Assembly: GCA_028288545.1 (NCBI GenBank)
Contig: JAQBNQ010000027.1
Location: forward strand, 1-6,103
Direction: 5' to 3'
Length of the DNA: 6,103 nt
From: Bacteroidota bacterium
Lineage (GTDB): Bacteria; Bacteroidota; Bacteroidia; Chitinophagales; LD1
Shown here in pieces: positions 1-5,610 of the stretch (positions are counted from its first letter, which is position 1; each line of letters opens with the position of its first letter). The position numbers and the translations under genes were made by a program. The notes under the pieces were generated by a model. The model saw only the letters and a list, made by a program, of their open reading frames with translations, was not told the DNA's origin and did not search any database.

Positions 1-124
1 CAATTTCTCCTGCATGTTTGTGAAAAGGAATCCCAAAATGAAAGGAAAAATCATTAGACGTATCTCTTTCTAATAATTCATAATCGTAACTCCAAAGTAC
101 TTTTCCTGCAAGTATTGTATTCAT
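1..124 (-). CDS. N-terminal fragment of an unrecognised protein, truncated by the window edge
   Basis: Reading the minus strand from an ATG at 124-122 gives 41 uninterrupted codons up to the left edge, beginning MNTILAGKVLWSYDYELLER. This is the first ATG after an in-frame TAA seven codons upstream. I do not recognise the protein: the visible part is mixed hydrophilic and aromatic, with no signal peptide, membrane segment or known motif. A TAnnTTTG-type -7 match 28 nt upstream of the start supports a real gene. It lies 105 bp downstream of the Rieske oxygenase gene on the same strand, so it could be co-transcribed or use its own promoter. The short length makes the call moderate; chance openness over 41 codons is possible. 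Confidence 0.45.
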   Translation of the reverse strand, partial: MNTILAGKVLWSYDYELLERDTSNDFSFHFGIPFHKHAGEI

Positions 125-152
125 TTCAAAAATTAGCTTTAACTCTTAAAAG

Positions 153-184
153 CAAAATTAAAGCCAATAAAAATACAATTACAA
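153..184 (-). promoter_or_regulatory. Possible Bacteroidota-type promoter for the gene leaving the left edge
   Basis: On the minus strand, TAATTTTG (153-160) fits the -7 consensus TAnnTTTG. A TTG (182-184) lies 21 nt further upstream, within the spacing accepted for this promoter class. Transcription would start near 148, giving a leader of about 25 nt before the ATG at 124. The region is AT-rich, so a chance match is a real possibility. Confidence 0.35.
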
Positions 185-229
185 TTCCGGATATACCAGA
201 GTGGCTGTTCATTCCGAATTCCGAAATTC

Positions 230-1351
230 TCAAGCCATCCTGCTATTCTCTGTATAAAACTGGCTGTACCAGGCCCGCATTTGCATGATGGGGCCATCTT
301 CTTTTACAAGTAGTGGTTTAGCAGCAAAATTCTTTTTCTCCCAAATACTTATGTCGTCGTGAAATTGAGCCGATGCCTCACCAAGGATATATTTAATTGC
401 CAGGCCAAAGGTGCCTTTGGGTGCATAAACGTGATCCTCCATTCTAACCTTCAGTTTACCAAGCGGGGTAAAGGTTTTTATTAAAGTAAGACAACCAATG
501 ATAGTTGTGAATTCAAAAATCAGAAAACCCGGTCCGAAGAATGTAACGGTTGCTTTTCCACCAGCGTGTTCAATTTTCTGGTTGGTTGACTTTTTAGCCA
601 GTTCGGCAATATCTGTAAAGTAGGCCATGTGGCTTTTATCGCCCTCACCAAATTCGATATTGCAGATGTGATTTACATTTATAAAATGATGGGCGAATGG
701 AATAGTTAAGATATTATGTACTACACCAAAATGCGCATAGTCAGCGCCATTCTCGGCAAAGTCCTGCAGGTGGATGCGAAGTATATCGCTTGACTTGCTG
801 TGAAATTTATAGTTCTTTATTTCTTCAAAATGCCCGTCAGTGTGCCATGTTGGGACTTGGTTTTCGCTGTGGTACCATATCAGAATTAGGCCCCAGTTTT
901 CCTTTACTTCCCAGGCTTTGGTTTTAGCCGTTTTAGGAACAGTATCGGAATAAGGGATTTTAGCGCACTTGCCCTCTTTATTAAACTCCCAACCATGAAA
1001 CGGACAAACCACATTATTTCCTTTTACGCAGCCTTCGGCAAGGTTCGCGTTCAGGTGCGGGCAGTAAACGTCAAGGACTCCTACCTTTCCATCCTCTCCT
1101 CTAAACACAGCAAATTTTTGCCCCAGTGCTTCCACCTCAATAACTTTTCCTTTCTTAACATCGCGGGCGCTACACAAATTGAACCAACCATTGGGGTACG
1201 GTGGCGGATAGTTTTCAGCTCTCTTATCTTCAGTTTCCTGGTCAAAATCGAATTTCTTGCGCTTCTTCCACCTTACAAATATCATCATGTACAGAAGCAA
1301 AAAAACGGCGCCCACAAAAAGGAGTGTGCCAAGCAAAATTTTAATAAGCAT
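230..1351 (-). CDS. Membrane-anchored Rieske non-haem iron oxygenase, cholesterol 7-desaturase (Neverland/DAF-36)-like
   Basis: 373 aa. Residues 3-26 form one hydrophobic helix followed by a basic stretch (RWKKRKK), which places the catalytic domain in the cytoplasm. The Rieske [2Fe-2S] domain covers about 55-160: C97-P-H99, 16 residues, then C116-P-F-H119. The mononuclear iron site follows the KshA pattern D-x2-H-x4-H as D204, H207 and H212. The third ligand is probably D332 or D333, before ISIW. The wording around the cluster (VLDVYCPHL, ANLAEG, CPFHGW, KIPYSD) is that of the sterol C7-desaturase branch. Such enzymes use O2 and electrons from a separate reductase to desaturate or hydroxylate steroid-like substrates. 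No reductase is visible here. The substrate is inferred from family only; hopanoids, steroids or other polycyclic lipids are possible. The ATG at 1351 is the only start that precedes the helix. No convincing promoter lies directly upstream. Confidence 0.88.
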   Translation of the reverse strand: MLIKILLGTLLFVGAVFLLLYMMIFVRWKKRKKFDFDQETEDKRAENYPPPYPNGWFNLCSARDVKKGKVIEVEALGQKFAVFRGEDGKVGVLDVYCPHLNANLAEGCVKGNNVVCPFHGWEFNKEGKCAKIPYSDTVPKTAKTKAWEVKENWGLILIWYHSENQVPTWHTDGHFEEIKNYKFHSKSSDILRIHLQDFAENGADYAHFGVVHNILTIPFAHHFINVNHICNIEFGEGDKSHMAYFTDIAELAKKSTNQKIEHAGGKATVTFFGPGFLIFEFTTIIGCLTLIKTFTPLGKLKVRMEDHVYAPKGTFGLAIKYILGEASAQFHDDISIWEKKNFAAKPLLVKEDGPIMQMRAWYSQFYTENSRMA

Positions 1352-1414
1352 AATATAGTCGGGATTTTAGCTTTTTAAATCACCCAAAAGACGAATATGG
1401 GAAATATTTTCCTC

Positions 1415-1449
1415 GCCATCCAGGGAGGTTATACGAATGCTTGGATGGC
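1415..1449. repeat. Inverted repeat between the response regulator and Rieske genes
   Basis: GCCATCCA (1415-1422) is matched exactly by TGGATGGC (1442-1449). Two more pairs inward (G-T at 1423/1441, G-C at 1424/1440) give a 10-bp stem around a 15-nt loop. It sits 64-98 bp upstream of the Rieske start. No T-run follows on the minus strand, so it does not look like an intrinsic terminator. An operator or an mRNA leader structure for the Rieske gene is possible. Confidence 0.4.
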
Positions 1450-1499
1450 ATGATGTGAATCTCGGAATTAAAACCCGGATTATAAAATTGATTTAACAC

Positions 1500-1515
1500 T
1501 TGAACGGCAGTTCAA
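1500..1515 (-). terminator. Weak hairpin after the response regulator stop codon
   Basis: On the minus strand TTGAAC, loop TGCC, GTTCAA forms a perfect 6-bp hairpin starting 22 nt beyond the regulator stop codon. It is followed by AT-rich sequence (AATTTTATAAT about 15-25 nt later) but not by an immediate U-tract. It may attenuate or stabilise the 3' end; as an intrinsic terminator it is weak. Confidence 0.3.
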
Positions 1516-1537
1516 AGTAATTGCTGAACGAGGGAAA

Positions 1538-2230
1538 TTACTTTTTAATGATCAGCTTAAAGCCGGTACCGTGGATGTTTAGTATTTCAACGTTTGTGTC
1601 TTCTTTCAGATACTTACGCAGCTTTGCAATGTACACGTCCATACTTCTACCTGCAAAGTATGAATCAGTACCCCAAACGGCATTCAGCGCTACTTCGCGT
1701 TCAAGTATTCTATCGGAATAAACAGCCAGCATCTTTAACAGCTCCGATTCTTTGGTAGTCAGCTTTACTTCGTTATCGCCAATCTTCAATACGCGATGTG
1801 TATTATCAAAATCGAAACGACCGATCTTAAACTGGTTTTGGTTGCTTACTTCTGCCTTTGGCAATCTCTTAAAGATGTTTTCCATGCGCAGGGTAAGTTC
1901 TTCCATGCTAAAAGGCTTGGTGATATAATCATCGGCCCCAAGCTTAAGCCCTTCAATGGTATCTTCCTTCAGTGCTTTGGCAGTTAAAAAAATGATAGGC
2001 ACATTAGCGTTCATTCTTCTTATATCCTTAGCGAGTGTAAATCCGTCCTTCTTTGGCATCATCACATCCAGGATGCACATATCGTACTTGTTCACTTTAA
2101 AATCATTAAAAGCATCTTCGCCATTACGCTTTAACACCACATCGTAATTCTTAATCTCCAGCGAATCCTGTAACAGGTTACCGAGGTTGGTATCATCTTC
2201 AACTAAAAGCACTTTTTTCTTTGCTGACAT
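1538..2230 (-). CDS. OmpR-family response regulator, RprY-like
   Basis: 230 aa, the usual length for the class. Receiver domain at about 5-122: acidic pocket E11/D12/D13, phospho-acceptor D55 in CILDVMMP, switch threonine T83 and invariant K105 in KPFS. After a short linker, about 132-230 form the winged-helix DNA-binding domain, with the effector-domain signature LTTKESELLKML, then RSMDVYIAKLRKYL as the recognition helix and GTGFKL in the wing. It is a cytoplasmic, phosphorylation-controlled transcription factor. It lies directly downstream of a histidine kinase on the same strand (81-bp gap), so the two are almost certainly cognate. The closest named relatives I recognise are the Bacteroides RprX/RprY proteins; the targets here are unknown. 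A consensus-like promoter in the gap suggests it can also be transcribed without the kinase. No Shine-Dalgarno sequence precedes the ATG. Confidence 0.95.
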   Translation of the reverse strand: MSAKKKVLLVEDDTNLGNLLQDSLEIKNYDVVLKRNGEDAFNDFKVNKYDMCILDVMMPKKDGFTLAKDIRRMNANVPIIFLTAKALKEDTIEGLKLGADDYITKPFSMEELTLRMENIFKRLPKAEVSNQNQFKIGRFDFDNTHRVLKIGDNEVKLTTKESELLKMLAVYSDRILEREVALNAVWGTDSYFAGRSMDVYIAKLRKYLKEDTNVEILNIHGTGFKLIIKK

Positions 2231-2273
2231 AGGGGACGGGGTTTTTAGGATTTTTTCTGCTTATTTAACTATT

Positions 2274-2305
2274 CAAAGCTAAGGTTGGTTTAAAGCCCTG
2301 CCAAA
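2274..2305 (-). promoter_or_regulatory. Promoter of the response regulator gene
   Basis: On the minus strand, TTTG (2302-2305), 20 nt and TAGCTTTG (2274-2281) match the Bacteroidota -33/-7 consensus TTTG and TAnnTTTG at standard spacing. The whole element sits just after the kinase stop codon, inside the 81-bp gap. Transcription would start near 2269, leaving a leader of about 39 nt that ends in a C-rich stretch (CCCCGTCCCC) with no Shine-Dalgarno sequence. Confidence 0.6.
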
Positions 2306-2311
2306 CACTTA

Positions 2312-3895
2312 TCATTTATTAACAGTTGTAAAAGGTATAAAAATATCAAACCGGCTGCCCCTACCCGGCTCACTATCAACCTTTATATCGCCCCCGTGCA
2401 TGTTAAGGATAACCTTTACATACGATAAACCAAGACCAAACCCTTTTACATTATGGATGTTTCCGGTAGGAACACGGTAGAATTTTTCAAATATCTTCTT
2501 CTGGTCCTCCTTTGATATACCAATCCCCGAATCTTCTATACTTACTATAACTCCCTTAGAGGTACTTTTTGTAGTTACGGTAATCTTCAGGTGTTCGTCC
2601 TTTTTGTACTTTATAGCATTATCAAAAACGTTGTAAAAGGCGTGAGTGAGCAAGGCCACATCACCAATTACAATGGGCCTTTCGGCATCCAAATGTTTAA
2701 TAAGTTCCCCTTGCTCGTTCTGTATTCTTAATTCCAGGGAATCCGCAATATCGTTCAGGCGTTTATTAATGTTTACCTCTTCCTTTTTCAATTTAAACTC
2801 TCCGCGATCCAGGCGGGCTGCCTGTAAAACGTTTTCAATATGCCCACTGAGGCGCTTATTTTCTTCGTCAATTACATTGGAGTACCTAAGAATCTTCTCT
2901 GGATTGGTTATTATTTTTTCGTTTTTAAGCATCTGGCTGGCCAGTGATATGGTAGCCACCGGGGTTTTAAACTCGTGCGTCATGTTATTGATAAAATCCG
3001 TTTTCAGGTCATCCAGCTTTTTTTGGCGATAGATGATGTAAAACGATCCTCCGAAAGAAGCCAGGATAATCAGCACAAAAGCTATGGTAGCCGACAACAT
3101 CAGCCACATGGACTTAAAAATATAATTCTGTTTTTGAGGAAACCCAATGATAAGTGTACCGGAGTTTTCGTACAAATCGTTGGGGAATAATTTGATGTAA
3201 TAAAAAGGCGTTGATAAGGCTTCCTCTTTCTTTACCTGCAGGTTTCCATACAACATACCATCGTTATAATTGTCGAATATGGCATATTGAAAGGGGGTAT
3301 TAATACCTTCTTTTTTAAATTCCTCTGCTACCAGTTTCTCCACCTGGTCACCGCTGATTCGGTCTTTAAGGCACTTATCGTCCAGCATAAATTGCATGGC
3401 AAGATCCTGGAACAGGTGGTTGTACTTTTTAAACTGCGATTCTATAATATGACGCTCGCGATCAATATCATTTTTGGGGATATCCCGGTCCGGCTTAATT
3501 TCTTTTAATTTTTGTGCCTGTAAATAGGTAATGCTGCCTATAAACTTGGAAACAAACCGGCCGCTGGTATCACTAAAACCAAATTTCATGGCATGTTGAC
3601 CCACCGAATCGACCATGTTAAACTTGGGGTGAAAAGTTTTGATGCTTTGAACTGTATCGTATACCTTACTAATGGTTCTTCCCACATCGGTAAGCCCGGT
3701 GCTTGAAAAATAAGCGATGGCTTCATTTCTTTCGATGCCTTGCTCAACGTTTGCAAGGGAGGAGTACACTTCCTGGTCAAAACGTTCCTCTTGCACAGCA
3801 TAGTTTTGCTTTATCCATTTGATCTGAATGTACATCAGCCCGATCAGGGCAATAGTAATTCCGGCAATAATTACGTTAACGAGTTTGGTGTTCAT
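2312..3895 (-). CDS. Membrane sensor histidine kinase, RprX-like
   Basis: 527 aa from the ATG at 3895. Layout: first membrane helix at about 5-25; periplasmic sensor region at about 26-260 with no recognised domain; second helix at about 262-289; then DHp and catalytic ATP-binding domains. The H-box MTHEFKTP carries the phospho-accepting H307, followed by E308 and T311 of the phosphatase motif. The N-box is around N426 (YNVFDNAIKY), G1 is DSGIGI at 455-460, the F-box FEKFYRV is at 469-475 and G2 GFGLGLSYV at 485-493, so all catalytic motifs are intact. There is no HAMP domain. A GTG at 3919 would add eight residues, but the promoter -7 box lies inside that extension, so I prefer the ATG. It phosphorylates, and probably dephosphorylates, the regulator encoded just downstream. 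The signal sensed is unknown. Confidence 0.93.
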   Translation of the reverse strand: MNTKLVNVIIAGITIALIGLMYIQIKWIKQNYAVQEERFDQEVYSSLANVEQGIERNEAIAYFSSTGLTDVGRTISKVYDTVQSIKTFHPKFNMVDSVGQHAMKFGFSDTSGRFVSKFIGSITYLQAQKLKEIKPDRDIPKNDIDRERHIIESQFKKYNHLFQDLAMQFMLDDKCLKDRISGDQVEKLVAEEFKKEGINTPFQYAIFDNYNDGMLYGNLQVKKEEALSTPFYYIKLFPNDLYENSGTLIIGFPQKQNYIFKSMWLMLSATIAFVLIILASFGGSFYIIYRQKKLDDLKTDFINNMTHEFKTPVATISLASQMLKNEKIITNPEKILRYSNVIDEENKRLSGHIENVLQAARLDRGEFKLKKEEVNINKRLNDIADSLELRIQNEQGELIKHLDAERPIVIGDVALLTHAFYNVFDNAIKYKKDEHLKITVTTKSTSKGVIVSIEDSGIGISKEDQKKIFEKFYRVPTGNIHNVKGFGLGLSYVKVILNMHGGDIKVDSEPGRGSRFDIFIPFTTVNK

Positions 3896-3901
3896 GGAGC
3901 G

Positions 3902-3929
3902 CAAAGATATATAAAGCACTTGTCCCCAA
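3902..3929 (-). promoter_or_regulatory. Promoter of the histidine kinase gene, near-leaderless
   Basis: On the minus strand, TTG (3927-3929), 17 nt and TATCTTTG (3902-3909) match the Bacteroidota promoter consensus. The -7 box ends only 6 nt before the ATG at 3895, so the mRNA should begin at, or a few bases before, the start codon. This argues against the upstream GTG at 3919 being used. The left half of a dyad (3931-3937) touches the -33 side. Confidence 0.6.
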
Positions 3930-3930
3930 C

Positions 3931-3962
3931 CGCTGTAAGGGCAAGGGGTTGATGATACAGCG
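3931..3962. promoter_or_regulatory. Operator-like dyad beside the kinase promoter
   Basis: CGCTGTA (3931-3937) and its exact reverse complement TACAGCG (3956-3962) are separated by 18 nt, so the half-site centres are 25 bp apart, a little over two helical turns. The first half-site lies one base upstream of the -33 TTG of the kinase promoter. This position suits an activator or autoregulator, but no protein can be assigned. Confidence 0.35.
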
Positions 3963-3986
3963 TATATTTAGGAAAGATTAACCCGG

Positions 3987-3996
3987 CCGTATACGG
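3987..3996. repeat. Perfect 10-bp palindrome abutting the repeat element
   Basis: CCGTATACGG is a perfect palindrome that ends exactly one base before the left terminal repeat of the 3997-4081 element. It may be a transcription factor site or a preferred insertion target of the element. Confidence 0.35.
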
Positions 3997-4081
3997 AATT
4001 GCAGGGGCAACCCTCGCGGTTGCCCTTTGCACAAATGCCACCAAAACCCAAAGGGCAGGGGTGAACTCTGCCCCTACAATT
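3997..4081. repeat. 85-bp palindromic intergenic repeat element (REP/MITE-like)
   Basis: The ends are inverted repeats of 13 bp with one mismatch: AATTGCAGGGGCA (3997-4009) and TGCCCCTACAATT (4069-4081). Inside, GGGCAACC (4005-4012) pairs with GGTTGCCC (4018-4025) around a 5-nt loop. GGGCAGGG (4053-4060) pairs with CTCTGCCC (4066-4073) around GTGAA, with one G-T wobble. A third, competing pairing is TGCCCTTTG (4021-4029) with CAAAGGGCA (4049-4057). It can therefore fold as two neighbouring hairpins or as one long cruciform-like stem. It encodes nothing. From memory, GGGGCAACC...GGTTGCCC sequences recur between genes in Sphingobacteriaceae genomes; I could not check this. The right-hand hairpin is followed by AATTTTCTC and could act as a weak plus-strand terminator. 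Confidence 0.65.
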
Positions 4082-4097
4082 TTCTCAATAATTCTAA

Positions 4098-4105
4098 TAC
4101 TTTTG
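4098..4105 (+). promoter_or_regulatory. -7 promoter box of the lipoprotein gene
   Basis: TACTTTTG matches the Bacteroidota -7 consensus TAnnTTTG and ends 8 nt before the ATG at 4114, implying a very short leader. No TTG is found at the expected -33 distance; that position falls on the right end of the palindromic element. Confidence 0.45.
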
Positions 4106-4113
4106 CCACTCCT

Positions 4114-5139
4114 ATGAAATTCAGATTTTCGGTTTTAGCTATATTAATTGTTACCGTTTTAGCGGGTTGCAAACAGAAGTTAGATATCACTTCGCCAAAC
4201 TATGTTGAGTTGCCGGTGGTTTACGCCTTACTCGATCAACAGGATAACCCTCATTACATACGTATTGAAAAAGGCTACCTGCTTAAAGGCAGCGCTTACA
4301 TTGGCGCCGGAAACATTGATTCTATTTATTATCCCGATGTACTTAAAGTAAAACTGGTAAGCAACACCGGAGATAGTTTTAACCTTACCCGTGTTGACGG
4401 TAACCTGATAGGTCTGCCTAAAGACACAGGCATATTTGCCAACACCGCTAATTACCTTTACACCTTTAATGGCAACCTCGATTCCAGCAAAACATATAAG
4501 CTAACGGTGCTGAACACTACCAGCGGTAAAAGCGTTACTGCAACTACTTCTTTAGTTCCGGCATTTGCTGTTTATGCTCCATTCCCCAGCCAAAAAATTG
4601 ACTTATCAAACGTTAGCCCTTTTAAAGTAAGATGGCAAACTGCTGCCAATGCAGGAGTATATGACCTTACAGTAAGGTTCTATTACACCGAATTCCGCAG
4701 TATTGATAATACGGTTTTCAGGGACACCTTTATTGACATACCTTTTTTCCGCTCATACGAAATTGCTACTGCTGCAGGGTTTGGATCAACCGAATTAACC
4801 GAAGATGGCATTGTGAAATATATGGCCTCCCATATTTCGGCGCCGGTTGATGTTTACCGCACCTTTAATATCCTCAAAGGCCTGCAATTTAAGTTTGCTG
4901 CCGGTGGTAATGAATTGACCAACTTCATCAATTCTCAACAGGCACAAAGCGGTTTAGCCAGTAGCAATGCATTGCCACCATACACCAACGTTAACGGAGG
5001 CGAAGGCCTTTTTTCAAGCCGGTACTTTATGGAGGTGGATAGCGTTCTGTTAAGCAACGATGCTCTTGATTCTTTGGCTTGCGGAAGCGATGCGGGTGGA
5101 ATGCATTTTAAGAACACCCACGGTCTTATCTGCAATTAG
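4114..5139 (+). CDS. Exported lipoprotein of unknown function, DUF4249-like
   Basis: 341 aa. Residues 1-18 are a lipoprotein signal peptide (MKFRFSVLAILIVTV) ending in the lipobox L16-A17-G18 before the lipidated C19. K20-Q21-K22 follow, with no acidic export tag, so either outer-membrane face is possible. The mature protein is beta-rich and hydrophilic. The N-terminal part (about 25-145) holds LPVVYALLDQ and HYIRIEKGYL and ends with YKLTVLN and a TSLVP motif. The C-terminal part ends with GLFSSRY and DSLACG. This pattern matches Bacteroidota-specific lipoproteins often grouped as DUF4249; I assign that name with moderate trust. C323 and C340 could form a disulphide in the periplasm. The open frame continues upstream to 4027, but those codons run through the palindromic element and lack a signal peptide, so the ATG at 4114 is the start. 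It is divergent from the kinase and convergent with the holin-like gene. Confidence 0.82.
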   Translation: MKFRFSVLAILIVTVLAGCKQKLDITSPNYVELPVVYALLDQQDNPHYIRIEKGYLLKGSAYIGAGNIDSIYYPDVLKVKLVSNTGDSFNLTRVDGNLIGLPKDTGIFANTANYLYTFNGNLDSSKTYKLTVLNTTSGKSVTATTSLVPAFAVYAPFPSQKIDLSNVSPFKVRWQTAANAGVYDLTVRFYYTEFRSIDNTVFRDTFIDIPFFRSYEIATAAGFGSTELTEDGIVKYMASHISAPVDVYRTFNILKGLQFKFAAGGNELTNFINSQQAQSGLASSNALPPYTNVNGGEGLFSSRYFMEVDSVLLSNDALDSLACGSDAGGMHFKNTHGLICN

Positions 5140-5146
5140 GCAATTG
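5133..5146. terminator. Small hairpin in the convergent gap
   Basis: CAATT (5133-5137) and AATTG (5142-5146) form a 5-bp AT-rich stem around AGGC, overlapping the lipoprotein stop codon and followed by TTTAC. This is the only hairpin near the 25-bp gap between the convergent stops, apart from an even shorter AAAC/GTTT one. It is too weak to be a confident terminator. Confidence 0.2.
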
Positions 5147-5164
5147 TTTACAAAAACAGCGTTT

Positions 5165-5572
5165 CTAAGCTATTTGGTTGCCATCCTTATCAAAAACCTT
5201 CATAGTATTATTATCCCGTGGAGGTTTGGATTTAATTGTTAACCTTTCCAAAATACTGTTTATAAGCGAAAGCACGATGCTGAATAGCAGGGCCCACCAA
5301 AAGCTGTCCACCTTAAATCCGTCTTCCAATATCCAGGCTGCTATTTCAATAATAAAGGCATTAATTACCAGCAGAAACAAGCCCAAACTAATCAGTGTGG
5401 CAGGAATTGTCAAAAATATAAGTACCGGCTTAACTGATGAGTTGAGAATGGATAATACCGCAGCCAACAGAATAGCGTACCAAAAATTCTCAAGATGTAT
5501 TCCACTTTTTAGCAAGGCCCCGGTTATAACCACGGCAATTGCATTTAGCACAAGTTTGATTATAAAATTCAT
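5165..5572 (-). CDS. Four-helix membrane protein, phage holin 4 superfamily IV (YvlD-like)
   Basis: 135 aa. It has four hydrophobic segments at about 3-21, 29-48, 52-80 and 90-108, then a short polar tail from about 111. The sequence G-F-K-V-D-S-F-W-W-A-L at 85-95, in the last loop and helix, is the hallmark of the family also called Phage_holin_4_2. SVKPVLIFLTIPAT in the middle is also typical. Despite the name, members are common in chromosomes without any phage, and their function is not established; a role in lysis should not be assumed. There are no phage genes nearby. It lies 34 bp downstream of the SulP transporter gene on the same strand and may be co-transcribed with it, although a -7 box directly before its ATG suggests its own promoter. 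It is convergent with the lipoprotein gene. Confidence 0.85.
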   Translation of the reverse strand: MNFIIKLVLNAIAVVITGALLKSGIHLENFWYAILLAAVLSILNSSVKPVLIFLTIPATLISLGLFLLVINAFIIEIAAWILEDGFKVDSFWWALLFSIVLSLINSILERLTIKSKPPRDNNTMKVFDKDGNQIA

Positions 5573-5576
5573 GGTT

Positions 5577-5610
5577 CAAAAATAATGAAAAGATTACGGT
5601 CCACTATCAA
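5577..5610 (-). promoter_or_regulatory. Promoter of the holin-like gene, near-leaderless
   Basis: On the minus strand TATTTTTG (5577-5584) fits TAnnTTTG and ends 4 nt before the ATG at 5572, so transcription would begin at about the start codon. A TTG (5608-5610) lies 23 nt upstream, at the long end of accepted spacing, overlapping the SulP stop codon. The AT-rich box could arise by chance. Confidence 0.42.

Noticed and set aside
205..229. Short direct repeats of TTCGGAA just after the Rieske stop codon
   Set aside because: They do not form a hairpin with a T-run and are too short to stand out from chance.
995..1378. Plus-strand open frame of 127 codons opposite the Rieske gene
   Set aside because: It is antisense to a gene with clear catalytic motifs, and its translation shows no domain or promoter; it is a shadow frame.
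1513..1520. Possible promoter box TTACTTTG on the minus strand for the Rieske gene
   Set aside because: It misses the conserved A of TAnnTTTG, has no TTG at the right distance, and overlaps the hairpin after the regulator gene.
2646..3032. Plus-strand open frame of 128 codons opposite the kinase
   Set aside because: Serine-rich shadow translation opposite the kinase catalytic domains, with no supporting signals.
3896..3919. GTG start for the histidine kinase at 3919
   Set aside because: The likely -7 box (3902-3909) lies inside this extension, so these codons would probably not be transcribed; the ATG at 3895 starts just before the first membrane helix.
4027..4113. Upstream extension of the lipoprotein gene from a TTG at 4027
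   Set aside because: It would add 29 residues ahead of a perfect lipoprotein signal peptide and runs through the palindromic element; the ATG at 4114 has a -7 box close by.
5165..5572. Prophage remnant because of the holin-family name
   Set aside because: No other phage genes are present, and this family is widespread in ordinary chromosomes.
5178..5585. Plus-strand open frame of 135 codons opposite the holin-like gene
   Set aside because: The minus-strand frame has four helices and a family signature; the plus-strand product has neither.
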